In this document: piece after piece, positions 47,971 through 56,631 of the stretch
How positions within the stretch are numbered: position 1 is the stretch's first letter
How the letters are laid out: each line of letters opens with the position of its first letter
Translations under genes and position numbers: made by a program
Source: Streptomyces sp. ICC1
Lineage (GTDB): Bacteria > Actinomycetota > Actinomycetes > Streptomycetales > Streptomycetaceae
Assembly (NCBI RefSeq): GCF_003287935.1
Contig: NZ_CP030287.1
Span: forward strand, 2,384,267 to 2,448,266
DNA length: 64,000 nt
Direction: 5' to 3'
The notes under the pieces: generated by a model
Told to the model about the DNA's origin: nothing
Seen by the model: only the letters and a program-made list of their open reading frames with translations
Database searches by the model: none

Positions 47971-48948
47971 ATGCTGGGTGCGATAGGACTCGACGAGGGA
48001 CAGGAGTCGGCGTACCGCGCGCTGGTCGCGCTGGGTGCGGCGGAGGTGCCCGACCTCGCGCACCGGCTGACGCTGCCGGTGCCGCAGACCGAGCGGGCCC
48101 TGCGCCACCTGGAGCGCCAGGGGCTGGCCGCCCAGTCCTCCGCGCGGCCCGGCCGGTGGGTGGCGGCACCGCCCGGGGTCGCGCTCGGGGCGCTGCTCAC
48201 CCAGCAGCGGCACGAGCTGGAGCAGGCGGAGCTGGCGGCGGCGCTGCTCGCGCAGGAGTACCGGGCGGAGGCCTCCGAGCCGGCCGTGCACGACCTGGTG
48301 GAGGTGGTGACGGGTGCGAGCGCGGTGGCCCACCGCTTCCACCAGCTCCAGCTGGGCGCGGCGGAGGAGGTGTGCGCGCTGGTCAGCGGCCGGCCCCAGG
48401 TGGTGACGGGGACGGAGAACGAGGCGGAGGAGCGCGCCTCGGTGCGGGGCGTCGCCTACCGGGTGGTCATCGAGCGGGAGGTGCTGGCCCTGCCGAGCGG
48501 CATCCGGGAGGCGTCGACGGCGCTGGCGCGCGGCGAGCACATCCGGGTGACGGGGCAGGTGCCGACCAAGCTGGTGATAGCGGACCGGACGCTGGCGATG
48601 GTGCCGCTGACGGCGCGCGGCGCGGAGCCGGCGGCCCTGGTGGTGCACGCGTCGGGGCTGCTGGAATCGCTGATGGGCCTCTTCGAGGCGGTCTGGCGGG
48701 AATCGCTGCCGCTGCGGCTGGGCTCCTCGGGGTCCCCGGAGGAGGGGGACGGCGGTCCGGACACCACGGACCTGGAGATCCTCTCGCTCCTGTTGGCGGG
48801 GATGACGGACGCGAGCGTGGCGAAGCACCTGGAGCTGGGGCTGCGGACGGTGCAGCGGCGGGTGAAGGGCCTGATGGAGCTGTCCGGGGTCACGACCCGG
48901 CTCCAGTTGGGCTGGCACGCGTACGAGCGGGGCTGGGTGGCCCGCTAG
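47971..48948 (+). CDS. LuxR-type helix-turn-helix regulator (TrmB-like N-terminus)
   Basis: A 325-residue regulator. The N-terminus is a winged helix of the TrmB type (DEGQESAYRALVALGAAEVPDLAHRLTLPVPQTERALRHLERQGL), then a middle domain (~120-230) and a C-terminal LuxR-like HTH (DLEILSLLLAGMTDASVAKHLELGLRTVQRRVKGLMELSGVTTRLQLGWHAYERGW). Start ATG 47971; GTG 47962 with GGAGAGAG just upstream is an alternative. It is divergent from the S8 protease, which it may control. Confidence 0.87.
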   Translation: MLGAIGLDEGQESAYRALVALGAAEVPDLAHRLTLPVPQTERALRHLERQGLAAQSSARPGRWVAAPPGVALGALLTQQRHELEQAELAAALLAQEYRAEASEPAVHDLVEVVTGASAVAHRFHQLQLGAAEEVCALVSGRPQVVTGTENEAEERASVRGVAYRVVIEREVLALPSGIREASTALARGEHIRVTGQVPTKLVIADRTLAMVPLTARGAEPAALVVHASGLLESLMGLFEAVWRESLPLRLGSSGSPEEGDGGPDTTDLEILSLLLAGMTDASVAKHLELGLRTVQRRVKGLMELSGVTTRLQLGWHAYERGWVAR

Positions 48949-48972
48949 TCCCGGGTCGGGCAGGCTGGGCAG

Positions 48973-49464
48973 ATGGATCTGCCTCAGCTGCCCCAGCTCC
49001 TCCTGGTGGGGATGGTGCTGCTGTTCGGGCTGGTCGGAGTCATGGTCCCGGGCGCCCCGGGGACCCTGCTGGTGTGGGCCGGGCTGCTGTGGTGGGCGCT
49101 GCACGAGCAGTCGGCGGTGTCGTGGGGCCTGCTGGCGGGGGCGACGGCGCTGCTGCTGGTGGTGCAGGCGGTGAAGTGGCGGCTGCCTCCGCGAAGGCTC
49201 CGCGGGGTGGGCGTCACCCGCCGGATGGTGCTCTGCGCGGGCGCGGGGGCGGTACTGGGCTTCGTGCTGCTGCCGGTGGTCGGCACGGTCCCGGGCTTCG
49301 TGGGCGGGATCTACCTCTGCGAGCGGCGCCGGCTGGGCGGGCACGACGAGGCGTGGGCGTCGGTCCGGGCGGTGATGCGGGCGGTGGGGACGAGCGTGCT
49401 GGTGGAGCTGTTCGCGTGTCTGCTGGTGGTCGGGACGTGGCTCGGGACGGTGCTGTGGGCGTAG
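48973..49464 (+). CDS. DUF456-family membrane protein
   Basis: A 163-residue, four-helix protein (VLLFGLVGVMVPGAPGTLLVWAGLLWWAL... VVGTVPGFVGGIYLCERRRLG). The GVMVPGAPGT and GFVGGIYLCE stretches are typical of DUF456. It starts 24 bp after the LuxR gene and is probably co-transcribed. Function unknown. Confidence 0.85.
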   Translation: MDLPQLPQLLLVGMVLLFGLVGVMVPGAPGTLLVWAGLLWWALHEQSAVSWGLLAGATALLLVVQAVKWRLPPRRLRGVGVTRRMVLCAGAGAVLGFVLLPVVGTVPGFVGGIYLCERRRLGGHDEAWASVRAVMRAVGTSVLVELFACLLVVGTWLGTVLWA

Positions 49465-49574
49465 CGGCATGGCGGCGTAGCGGCATGGCCGGGCCGGTGG
49501 CGGTCCGGCCGGGCCGTTGGGCGTAGGTCCGGGGCCCGATGCGGCGGGTGGCGCGGGCTGGGATCGTCTCCCCC

Positions 49575-49958
49575 ATGACTGACTTCAAGGGTTTCAGCGA
49601 GCCGGACCTGGCATATCTGCGGTCGCAGCACCTGGGGCGGCTGGCGACGGTGGACGCGGCCGGGCAGCCGCAGGCGAACCCGGTGGGGTTCTTCCCGCAG
49701 GACGACGGCACGATCCTGGTGGGCGGGCTCGCGATGGGCACGACGAAGAAGTGGCGCAACCTGTCCGGGAACCCCCGGCTGTCCCTGGTCGTGGACGACC
49801 TGGTGAGCACCCGCCCGTGGCGGGTCCGCGGCGTGGAGGTCCGCGGCCGGGCCACCCTGGAGGTCGGCCCGCACTCCCTGGGCCCGCACTTCAGCCCGGA
49901 GGTCATCCGCATCCACCCCGACCGCGTCCTGGCGTGGGGCCTCGACGGCCAGGGGTGA
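49575..49958 (+). CDS. PPOX-class F420-dependent oxidoreductase-like protein
   Basis: A 127-residue split-barrel flavin/F420-binding protein: DLAYLRSQHLGRLATVDAAGQPQANPVGFFPQDDGTILVGG is the PPOX/pyridoxamine-oxidase-like start, and IRIHPDRVLAWGLDG the typical end. It likely uses F420 or FMN; substrate unknown. ATG 49575 gives the usual length. Confidence 0.85.
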   Translation: MTDFKGFSEPDLAYLRSQHLGRLATVDAAGQPQANPVGFFPQDDGTILVGGLAMGTTKKWRNLSGNPRLSLVVDDLVSTRPWRVRGVEVRGRATLEVGPHSLGPHFSPEVIRIHPDRVLAWGLDGQG

Positions 49959-50040
49959 TGCGGGACGGTGGAGCCCAACTGGCAGTGCGGGACGGCCTGG
50001 GCGCCGTCCCGCGCACCGCCCCGCGCCCGCGGGGAAATTC

Positions 50041-50085
50041 AACGATCGTTTCAGTTGTGGAATCGATCGTCGCTCTGGTGTAGTG
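50041..50085. promoter_or_regulatory. candidate promoter/operator of the XRE operon
   Basis: AACGATCGTT (50041-50050) is a perfect 10-bp palindrome; TCGATCG-type symmetry recurs at 50062-50070. A TTGTGG near 50055 lies about 17 bases before GTGTAG. Such paired symmetric sites before an XRE gene suggest autoregulation. Confidence 0.4.
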
Positions 50086-50149
50086 GCATCGCAGGTGGGG
50101 GCTCTGCCGTCCGCCCGCCGCATCGACGCCCAGCCCGCCAGGAGAATCC

Positions 50150-50734
50150 GTGATCGACGAGGGTGACTCCCACCTGAAGAGCCTCGGCCTCCTGGAGAAG
50201 TTGATCGAAGAAGCCGACCTGGACCGGGCTTCGGTGCTCGATCCCGCTCCGCTGTCGATGAGCACGGGCCTGCCCGTCAGTGCCGTGCGGGCCGGCCTGA
50301 CCCGACGGCCCCTGCCCCAGACGGACTTCCAGCAGCAGGTGGCCCAGCGGCTGGCGTTCCTGCGCGAGACCCGGATGCGGGCGGACGGCGGCCCGTACAC
50401 GCAGGCCGAGATCGCCGACGGCGCGGACGTGACCCCCCAGTGGGTCGGTGAGCTCCTCAAGGGCCGCAAGGTGCCCAGCCTCGAACTCGCCTCCCGGATC
50501 GAGGACCTCTTCAAGGTCCCCCGCGGCTTCCTGACCGCGACGCCCTCGCAGGCGCTCAACCGCGCCCTGGAGGAGAAGCTCGCGCACGAGCAGGCTCAGC
50601 AGCTCACCGGCTTGCGGGAGTTGAAGGAGCGCTTCCAACTGCGCTCGATCGCGTTCCGAGGTGCCCCCGAGACCCTGGCCGCGATGCAGGACCTCCTGAA
50701 CCTCATCGTGGACGACCAGCCGAGACCGACGTGA
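50150..50734 (+). CDS. XRE-type helix-turn-helix regulator, first gene of the operon
   Basis: A 194-residue protein. The HTH lies around residues 68-125 (RLAFLRETRMRADGGPYTQAEIADGADVTPQWVGELLKGRKVPSLELASRIEDLFKVPRGFL), typical of the xenobiotic-response-element family, followed by a helical C-terminus. GGAGAA precedes GTG 50150. It is followed by an ImmA/IrrE-type metalloprotease, and in known pairs such proteases cleave or inactivate the XRE regulator. Confidence 0.85.
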   Translation: MIDEGDSHLKSLGLLEKLIEEADLDRASVLDPAPLSMSTGLPVSAVRAGLTRRPLPQTDFQQQVAQRLAFLRETRMRADGGPYTQAEIADGADVTPQWVGELLKGRKVPSLELASRIEDLFKVPRGFLTATPSQALNRALEEKLAHEQAQQLTGLRELKERFQLRSIAFRGAPETLAAMQDLLNLIVDDQPRPT

Positions 50735-50786
50735 GCACGCGGCGCCGGGGACAGGGACACCAGGGGACTACGGGAGGGTGGGGACA

Positions 50787-51365
50787 GTGCGGAACCGGCG
50801 GCGCGGCCAGCAACTGGAAGCGGAGATGGGTCGGCTGTGCGACGAGCTGTACGCCGGCCTCGGCGAGCCCGCGCCCAGGGACATCGATGATCTGATCGCC
50901 CGTATCGCCGGATACCTCACCGCGTACCGCGGCGATCCCGCACGCCCCGTCCGCGTCGTGCGCCGGGACTTCCCGCAGGGCCTCGGCCCCGTTTCGGGAC
51001 TCTGGCTCGACCGCGAGACCGAGGACGTCATCGTCGTCGCCAAGTCCACCAGCCCCTTCCACGCCCTCGTCATCCTGGGCCACGAGATCTGGCACATGGT
51101 CCGCGGCCACTGCGGCACCCACGTGCTGGGCGTGCAGGTCGCCACGCGTCTGCTCGGCGACGACGTCCTGAGCGAGGGGGACCTCGACGAAGCGGTCCGC
51201 CTGGTCGCCGCGCGCACCCATGCCTTCGCCGGCGACGAGGCCGAGGCCGAGCAGTACGGACGCATGCTCGGCCGGCGCTTTCGCCACCTGGTCGAATTCG
51301 ACCCCTCGCAGCCGGTCCTCGAGGGACCGGCCGCCAGGATCCAGGCCTCACTCGGCGACGGCTGA
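50787..51365 (+). CDS. ImmA/IrrE-type zinc metalloprotease
   Basis: A 192-residue protein with HExxH as HEIWH at residues 99-103 and a likely third zinc ligand in the following GDEAEAEQYGRML. The preceding VIVVAKSTSPFHALVILGHEIWH is the typical strand-helix of ImmA/IrrE proteins, which relieve repression by cutting an XRE repressor. GTG 50787 is preferred because GGGAGGGTG lies 8 bases before it; GTG 50778 is the alternative. Its stop overlaps the next ATG by one base (TGATG). Confidence 0.83.
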   Translation: MRNRRRGQQLEAEMGRLCDELYAGLGEPAPRDIDDLIARIAGYLTAYRGDPARPVRVVRRDFPQGLGPVSGLWLDRETEDVIVVAKSTSPFHALVILGHEIWHMVRGHCGTHVLGVQVATRLLGDDVLSEGDLDEAVRLVAARTHAFAGDEAEAEQYGRMLGRRFRHLVEFDPSQPVLEGPAARIQASLGDG

Positions 51366-52516
51366 TGAACGGATCGGACTACTACGTACCGGCGGCCGCC
51401 CTCGGCATCGCCTTCCTCTCCAAGGTGCCCGGGCTCATCCGGCGCCGGCACGACCCGATGGTCAGGTCCGTCGCCGGCCTGCTCTTCATGTCCAGCGCCG
51501 GCTTCGCCTTCGCCGCGCCCCCCACGATCACCGTGGTCAACCGCGCGGTGGGAGTGCCGAACGTCTCGGGACCGCTGGTCTACGCGATCCTCAGCGTCTT
51601 CAACACCTGCTGCATCGTGCTGCTCGCGTACTGGCGCGAAGGGCTCGGCGAGCACGTCCAGCGCCGGGTGCGCCGGTGGTTCGCCGCCTGCGGCGCCGTC
51701 GTCCTCCTGATCACGGGCTGCTTCGCCCTGGGCGAGGCCCCGGTGGAGCGGTTGCGGGACCTGGACACGCACTACGCGTCCACGCCCTGGATCCGCGAGA
51801 TGATCGTCATCTACCTCTCCTGGCACATCGTCGTCGGCGTGGTCGTCCCGACGATGTGCTGGAGGTGGTCGCGGGTGGTGGACGGGTGGCTGCGCGCCGG
51901 ACTGCTCACGCTCGTGGCCGGATTCGTCTTCAGCACCGGCTTCGGCCTGGCCAAGGCCGCTGCCGTCGCCGCCCGCTGGGCGGGCGGCGACCTGGACTTC
52001 CTCAGCACGGAGGTCGCCCCGCCGCTGGCCGGCCTGGGCGCCGTACTGACGACCACCGGCTTCCTGCTGCCTCAGGGCCGGCGGGCGGCGGCGGCCTGGG
52101 ACACCTGGCGGACCTACCGGTGGATGGGGCCGCTGTGGCGCGGGCTCCGCACCCTCATGGGGCTGCCGGCGACCACCAACTGGTGGGACCCGCTGGCCTC
52201 GCGGCTCTTCGACCGCGAGACCGAGATCCACGACGACCTGCTGGCACTGGCCCCGTACTGCGACCTCGGGACCATGGCGGCCTGCCACGACCGGGCGCTC
52301 GACGACGGAGTCAGCCCCGGCGAGGCATGGGACCTCGCCGCGGCCACGATGATCGCGCGCGCCATCGAGGCCAAGCGATCCGCTGCCGAAACGGGCGGGG
52401 ATCTCCAGGAGACAGGCACGGACGCCCTCGGCGCCGTGCTCGGCACCGGAACACGGGGCATCGCACGCATCTCCCGCCAGTTCGGCGCCCTTCGCCACGA
52501 CACCGTGGCTGCCTAG
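51365..52516 (+). CDS. MAB_1171c-type seven-helix membrane protein (copy 1)
   Basis: A 383-residue protein: seven hydrophobic helices in the first ~240 residues (AALGIAFLSKVPGLIRRR..., VYAILSVFNTCCIVLLAYW..., MIVIYLSWHIVVGVVVPTM...), then a cytoplasmic ~140-residue domain with DRETEIHDDLLALAPYCD and MIARAIEAKRSA. It is the DUF6545/MAB_1171c family, sometimes called a putative transporter, without proof. Translationally coupled to the metalloprotease. Confidence 0.82.
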   Translation: MNGSDYYVPAAALGIAFLSKVPGLIRRRHDPMVRSVAGLLFMSSAGFAFAAPPTITVVNRAVGVPNVSGPLVYAILSVFNTCCIVLLAYWREGLGEHVQRRVRRWFAACGAVVLLITGCFALGEAPVERLRDLDTHYASTPWIREMIVIYLSWHIVVGVVVPTMCWRWSRVVDGWLRAGLLTLVAGFVFSTGFGLAKAAAVAARWAGGDLDFLSTEVAPPLAGLGAVLTTTGFLLPQGRRAAAAWDTWRTYRWMGPLWRGLRTLMGLPATTNWWDPLASRLFDRETEIHDDLLALAPYCDLGTMAACHDRALDDGVSPGEAWDLAAATMIARAIEAKRSAAETGGDLQETGTDALGAVLGTGTRGIARISRQFGALRHDTVAA

Positions 52517-52533
52517 TGAGAAAGACACCCCTT

Positions 52534-52659
52534 ATGAATGGCCCTCGGCTCCACCTGCCCCGGCAGTCCGCACAGCCCGCGCACCGACGACGCACCCCGC
52601 TGTGGTCCGCCGCCCAGAACGCCGCTTCGGCCGGCTCCGGTCAGCAGGTCGCTCCGTGA
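52534..52659 (+). CDS. possible 41-codon gene between the two seven-helix genes
   Basis: ATG 52534 opens a 41-residue frame, rich in Arg, Ala, Gln and Pro, whose stop overlaps the next GTG (GTGA, 52656-52659). It starts 17 bases after the previous stop and fills the gap exactly. The ribosome site is weak (GAGAAAG, 9 bases upstream). It may be a real small peptide (perhaps a signal) or a translational-coupling device; it has no recognisable domain. It is too short for ordinary gene calling. Confidence 0.45.
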   Translation: MNGPRLHLPRQSAQPAHRRRTPLWSAAQNAASAGSGQQVAP

Positions 52660-53864
52660 GCAATCCCAACGGCGTCGCGTTCTACATCCCGGGCGCGCTC
52701 CTGCTGCTGGCCGGCTGCCTCAAGCTGCCCGCGCTGTGGCGCAACCCCAAGGACGAACTCCTGCGGTCCGTCTGCGTGCTGCTCTTCGTCGCCGCCGGCG
52801 TGTTCGCCGTCGCCGCGGTGCCGTCCATCGCGGCCATCAACCGGATCACCGGGATCCCGAACGCGGCCGCGCCGGTCGTGTACACGATCCTGACCGCCTT
52901 CTCCGGCTCCAACCTGGTGCTCATCATCCGCTGGAGCAGCGGCCCCGACGAGGCGGAGCAGGCGGCCCGCTGGTCCCGTCGCTGCAGCTGGGCCACGATC
53001 GCGGTCATCGCCGCGATCATCGGGTTCTTCGCGCTGGGCAAGGCCCCGGTGGAACGGCTGATCGACCTCGACACCTACTACGCGAACACCCCGTTCATCC
53101 GCGAGATGATCGTGCTGTACCTGGTCGCGCACACCACGGCCGCGGTCATGATGACCGTCCTGTGCACCCGCTGGGCGAGGGTGGTCCACGGGCCCCTGCG
53201 CGCCGGTCTGGTCCTGATCGTCATCGGCTACATCCTCAACCTGGTCTACGACGCGCTGAAGTTCACGGCGGTGGGCGCCCGCTGGAGCGGCCACGACCTG
53301 GACCACCTCAGCTGGCCCATCGCCCCGCCGATCGCGGCGGTTTCCGCGCTGCTCATCGGCATCGGGTTCGTGTCCCCGCTGCTGTCCCAGCGGCTCATGA
53401 ACCTGGTCAGCCCCTGGCGCCGGTACTACCAGCTGCAGCCCGCGTGGAAGGAGCTGCGGGTCGCCACCCAGCACAGCATCAACCTGGCGCGCGGTCTGCG
53501 GACCCCGATCGACGTGCGGGTGTGCCAGCTGGAGTCCGACATCTACGACGGCATCCTCACCGTCCACCCGTACCTGGACCGCGAAGTGCACGCCCTCTCG
53601 CTCGTCGAAGCGCGCAAGACGGCCCGGACCGACGAGGACGCGGCCGTCATCGCGGACGCCGCCGCCCTGGCCCACGCCGTCGTCGTATGGGCCAGGAGGA
53701 CCAAGGAACAGGCCGCCGTGCCCGAGGAGCCGTCCGCCGACGCACCCGTGCTCTCCTCCGCCGTCAACGCCGCCGGCCTCGTCCTCCTGTCCCAGGCCCT
53801 GTCGAAGTCCCCCATCGTCCGAGCCACCCGCGAAGCCGCCGTCCTAGAGAGCAGTACACGATGA
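52656..53864 (+). CDS. MAB_1171c-type seven-helix membrane protein (copy 2)
   Basis: A 402-residue paralogue of copy 1: VAFYIPGALLLLAGCLKLPALWRNPKDE..., FFALGKAPVERLIDLDTYYANTPFIREMIVLYLVAH matches FALGEAPVERLRDLDTHYASTPWIREMIVIYLSWH of copy 1, and the soluble domain has CQLESDIYDGILTVHPYLD. The pair arose by duplication and may form a heteromer. GTG 52656 is at the stop of the 41-codon frame. Confidence 0.82.
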   Translation: MSNPNGVAFYIPGALLLLAGCLKLPALWRNPKDELLRSVCVLLFVAAGVFAVAAVPSIAAINRITGIPNAAAPVVYTILTAFSGSNLVLIIRWSSGPDEAEQAARWSRRCSWATIAVIAAIIGFFALGKAPVERLIDLDTYYANTPFIREMIVLYLVAHTTAAVMMTVLCTRWARVVHGPLRAGLVLIVIGYILNLVYDALKFTAVGARWSGHDLDHLSWPIAPPIAAVSALLIGIGFVSPLLSQRLMNLVSPWRRYYQLQPAWKELRVATQHSINLARGLRTPIDVRVCQLESDIYDGILTVHPYLDREVHALSLVEARKTARTDEDAAVIADAAALAHAVVVWARRTKEQAAVPEEPSADAPVLSSAVNAAGLVLLSQALSKSPIVRATREAAVLESSTR

Positions 53865-55291
53865 CCCAGCCCAGCAGCACCACCCGCGTCGTCATCCTCG
53901 GGGGCAGCCTGGCCGGTACCCTCGCGGCCGCCGCGCTGGCCCCGCACGTCCGCGAGGTGCTCATCCTCGAACGCGACAGAGCGCTCCCCGAAACCGCGGC
54001 ACCCCGGCCCAGACTTCCCCAGGCCGCCCACGCCCACATGCTGTGGGCGGGCGGCGCCGACGCCATCGAGGAGCTGCTTCCCGGCACGACCGACCGGTGG
54101 CTGAAGGCGGGCGCGCACCGCATACCGATCCCCAACGGGATGGTGTCCTTCTCGTCCGCGGGCTGGTACCGGCGCTGGACCGAGACCCACTACCTCATCG
54201 GAGCCGGCCGCGACCTCATCGACTGGGGCGTGCGCACCGCCGTCCTGGCCATCGCGAACGTCCGCGTGCGCACCGCCGTCACCGTCACCTCGCTGGTGGG
54301 CGACGCCGCCCGGGTGAGCGGCGTGCGCGTCCGGGACGAGGACGGCGAGGAGAGCGTGCTCGACGCCGACCTCGTCATCGACGCCACCGGCCGCGGCTCC
54401 AAGGTCCTTCAGTGGCTGGGGGAGATCGGCGGCCCGGCGGTCGAGGAGACGGTCGTGGACGCCGGCGTACGGTACGCCAGCCGCCGCTACCGCGCCCCGG
54501 AAGGCGCCGAGACCGACTGGCCCGTCATCCACATCCAGGCGGACCCGCGGGAGGGACGGCCCGGCCAGGTCGTCTCGATCATCCCCATCGAGGACGGCCA
54601 GTGGCACATCAGCCTCTCGGGCACCCGCGGCGGGGAGCCCAGCGCCGACGAGTCCCTCTTCGAGGAGTTCGCCCGGGGGGTCCGCCACCCCCTGGCCGCC
54701 GAGTTCCTGGCCCGCGCGGAACCCGTCAGCGAAGTCGTCGTCTACGGGCGCACCGCCAACCGCCGCCGCCAGTTCGAGAAGGCCGAGATGCCCGCCGGCC
54801 TCGTCGTCATCGGGGACGCCGCCACCAGCCTCAACCCGGTCTACGGCCACGGCATGTCGGCCGCGGCCCTCGGCGCCGTCGCCCTGCGCGAGACGGCCGC
54901 CAAGACCCCGGTGGGCGCGCCGAAGTTCGCCGCCCAGGCCCAGAAGGCCGTCTCCCGTCCGGCCACCGCCGCCTGGCTCCTCGCCGTCGGCCAGGACCGG
55001 TTCTACCCGGGCGCCGTCGGCAGGGCCCCGAACCTGGCCGACCGGCTCGCGGCCCGCTACGTCCACCGCCTCAGCCGTACCGCCATCGGGAACTTCCTCA
55101 TCGTCAAGGCACTCACCGATGTGATGACGATGAAGAAGCCCGCCGCCGTCCTCGGCAACCCCGACGTGCTGATCGCCGCGGCCCGCGGCCTGCGCAAGCC
55201 GTTGCTCAAGGGGCCGGAGCTCACCTCGCGGGAGCAGGGCGTCCTGGACCGCGAGCCCCTGCTGCGGGTGAAGAAGAGCCAGACCGCCTGA
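53861..55291 (+). CDS. FAD-dependent oxidoreductase (monooxygenase/reductase-like)
   Basis: A 476-residue flavoprotein. The FAD-binding GGSLAGTLAAAALA (GxGxxG variant) is at residues 14-27, ADLVIDATGRGSK near residue 168 and the second FAD motif VVIGDAATSLNPVYGHGMSAAALGA near residue 312. It is similar to halogenase/geranylgeranyl-reductase-type hydroxylases. ATG 53861 overlaps the preceding stop by three bases (ATGA). It is the last gene of the operon and could make or modify a small-molecule signal. Substrate unknown. Confidence 0.83.
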   Translation: MTQPSSTTRVVILGGSLAGTLAAAALAPHVREVLILERDRALPETAAPRPRLPQAAHAHMLWAGGADAIEELLPGTTDRWLKAGAHRIPIPNGMVSFSSAGWYRRWTETHYLIGAGRDLIDWGVRTAVLAIANVRVRTAVTVTSLVGDAARVSGVRVRDEDGEESVLDADLVIDATGRGSKVLQWLGEIGGPAVEETVVDAGVRYASRRYRAPEGAETDWPVIHIQADPREGRPGQVVSIIPIEDGQWHISLSGTRGGEPSADESLFEEFARGVRHPLAAEFLARAEPVSEVVVYGRTANRRRQFEKAEMPAGLVVIGDAATSLNPVYGHGMSAAALGAVALRETAAKTPVGAPKFAAQAQKAVSRPATAAWLLAVGQDRFYPGAVGRAPNLADRLAARYVHRLSRTAIGNFLIVKALTDVMTMKKPAAVLGNPDVLIAAARGLRKPLLKGPELTSREQGVLDREPLLRVKKSQTA

Positions 55292-55322
55292 GGCGGTCCG
55301 GACACCCCGACCCGACCCGACC

Positions 55323-55366
55323 GCCCGCCCCGGGCCCCGACCGATCGGCCGGGGCCCGGGGCGGGC
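55323..55366. terminator. 17-bp-stem hairpin between convergent genes
   Basis: GCCCGCCCCGGGCCCCG (55323-55339) and its exact complement (55350-55366) around a 10-base loop. It lies between the FAD oxidoreductase and rsgA and probably serves both. Confidence 0.85.
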
Positions 55367-55389
55367 CGGTGTCAGGCGCGGGGCCGGTG

Positions 55390-56496
55390 TCAGGCCCGGC
55401 CGTTGCGCTTGGCCGCGTAGTTCGCGCGGCCCTCCGCCGAGCGGATCCGCCAGTCCCGCCGGATCTCCGACCGGAGCCTCGCGTCCGTCTTCGCGACGAT
55501 CCGCTGGTTCTCCCGCAGCAGCTTGCGGTAGCTCTCCAGGCGCCGCTCGGGCAGCTCGCCGCCGGCCACCGCCGCCGTCACCGCGCACCCGGGCTCCGCC
55601 TCGTGCGCGCAGTCGTGGAAGCGGCACTCGCGGGCGTACTCCTCGATCTCCGAGAAGACCTGCCCGACGCCCGACTCGGCGTCGTAGAGCCCGACGCCGC
55701 GCAGCCCGGGGGTGTCGATCAGCACGCCGCCTCCCGGCAGCGCCAGCAGGTTGCGCGTCGTGGTGGTGTGGCGGCCCTTGCCGTCGATGTCGCGCGTCGC
55801 CTGGACCTCCATCACTTCCTGGCCGAGCAGCGCGTTGGCCAGCGTGGACTTGCCCGCGCCGGAGATCCCCAGGAGCACGCTCGTACCGCCCCCGACCACC
55901 GCGGCGAGCACGTCCGTGCCCTCCCCGGTCATCGAGGACACGGTGAGGACCTGGACACCGGGCGCCGTCGTCTCGACGTCCTCGACGAGGTGTCCGAGGG
56001 TGACCGGGTCCGGGACGAGGTCCGCCTTGGTCAGGACGACGAGCGGCTGCGCCCCCGATTCCCAGGCGAGTGCGAGGAACCGCTCGATGCGGCCGAGGTC
56101 CAGTTCGACGGCCAGCGACACCGCGATGATCGCGTGGTCGACGTTCGCGGCGAGGATCTGGCCCTCGGAGCGCTGGGAGGAGGTGGACCGCACGAAGGCG
56201 GTCCGGCGCGGCAGGTACGTCCTGACGTAGCGCGGATGGCCGTGCGCCTCCAGCACCGCCCAGTCGCCGGTGCAGATGACCCGGAGCGGGTCGTGCGGGG
56301 TGACGAAGGCGGTGTCGGCGCGGACGATGCCGTCCGCCGTCATGACGTCGCACTGGCCGCGGTCGACCCGTACCACCCGACCGGGCACGAGGCCCTCTTC
56401 GGTGTACGGGGTGAATTCGGCCGCCCAGGCGTCGTCCCAGCCGTACGGGCTGAGGGCGTGCGAGAGCGAGGCCTGCGGGAAAGAAGAGAAAGACAA
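55390..56496 (-). CDS. rsgA: ribosome-assembly GTPase RsgA
   Basis: A 368-residue circularly permuted GTPase that checks 30S maturation. The motifs come in the order TKAD (156-159, G4), GISGAGKS (210-217, G1) and DTPG (261-264, G3), with the zinc motif C291...C296...H298...C304 (CRFHDCAHEAEPGC) at the C-terminus. The N-terminal OB-fold spans ~35-90. Possibly under a leader-peptide-type control (see the 23-codon frame upstream). Confidence 0.93.
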   Translation of the reverse strand: MSFSSFPQASLSHALSPYGWDDAWAAEFTPYTEEGLVPGRVVRVDRGQCDVMTADGIVRADTAFVTPHDPLRVICTGDWAVLEAHGHPRYVRTYLPRRTAFVRSTSSQRSEGQILAANVDHAIIAVSLAVELDLGRIERFLALAWESGAQPLVVLTKADLVPDPVTLGHLVEDVETTAPGVQVLTVSSMTGEGTDVLAAVVGGGTSVLLGISGAGKSTLANALLGQEVMEVQATRDIDGKGRHTTTTRNLLALPGGGVLIDTPGLRGVGLYDAESGVGQVFSEIEEYARECRFHDCAHEAEPGCAVTAAVAGGELPERRLESYRKLLRENQRIVAKTDARLRSEIRRDWRIRSAEGRANYAAKRNGRA

Positions 56497-56528
56497 GGGA
56501 AACCCTTCACAGGGTGGCCCCGGCGGTG

Positions 56529-56545
56529 CGCGCCGCTACGGCGCG
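56529..56545 (-). terminator. hairpin between the leader frame and rsgA
   Basis: CGCGCCG-CTA-CGGCGCG, a perfect 7-bp stem, located between the stop of the 23-codon frame (56560) and the rsgA start (56496). It could be an attenuator. No U-tract. Confidence 0.4.
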
Positions 56546-56559
56546 GAGAAGGTGAGAGG

Positions 56560-56631
56560 TCAGCCGGAGACCACGGAAGTGACATTGATGGTCTTCTGAG
56601 TGCGGGCAACGCCCTGCGCCATGACAGTCAT
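56560..56631 (-). CDS. possible 23-codon leader peptide before rsgA
   Basis: ATG 56631 on the minus strand follows GGAGGTGAG by about 7 bases, a strong ribosome site. The peptide starts MTVMAQGVARTQKTINVTSV and has 23 residues. It is followed by a hairpin and then rsgA, an arrangement like a leader peptide or a small stand-alone gene. Not recognised; no codon bias that would suggest amino-acid attenuation is evident. Confidence 0.5.
   Translation of the reverse strand: MTVMAQGVARTQKTINVTSVVSG

Noticed and set aside
55292..55389. possible CRISPR-like or repeat structure in the GC-rich gap
   Set aside because: It is one perfect hairpin between convergent genes, so a terminator.
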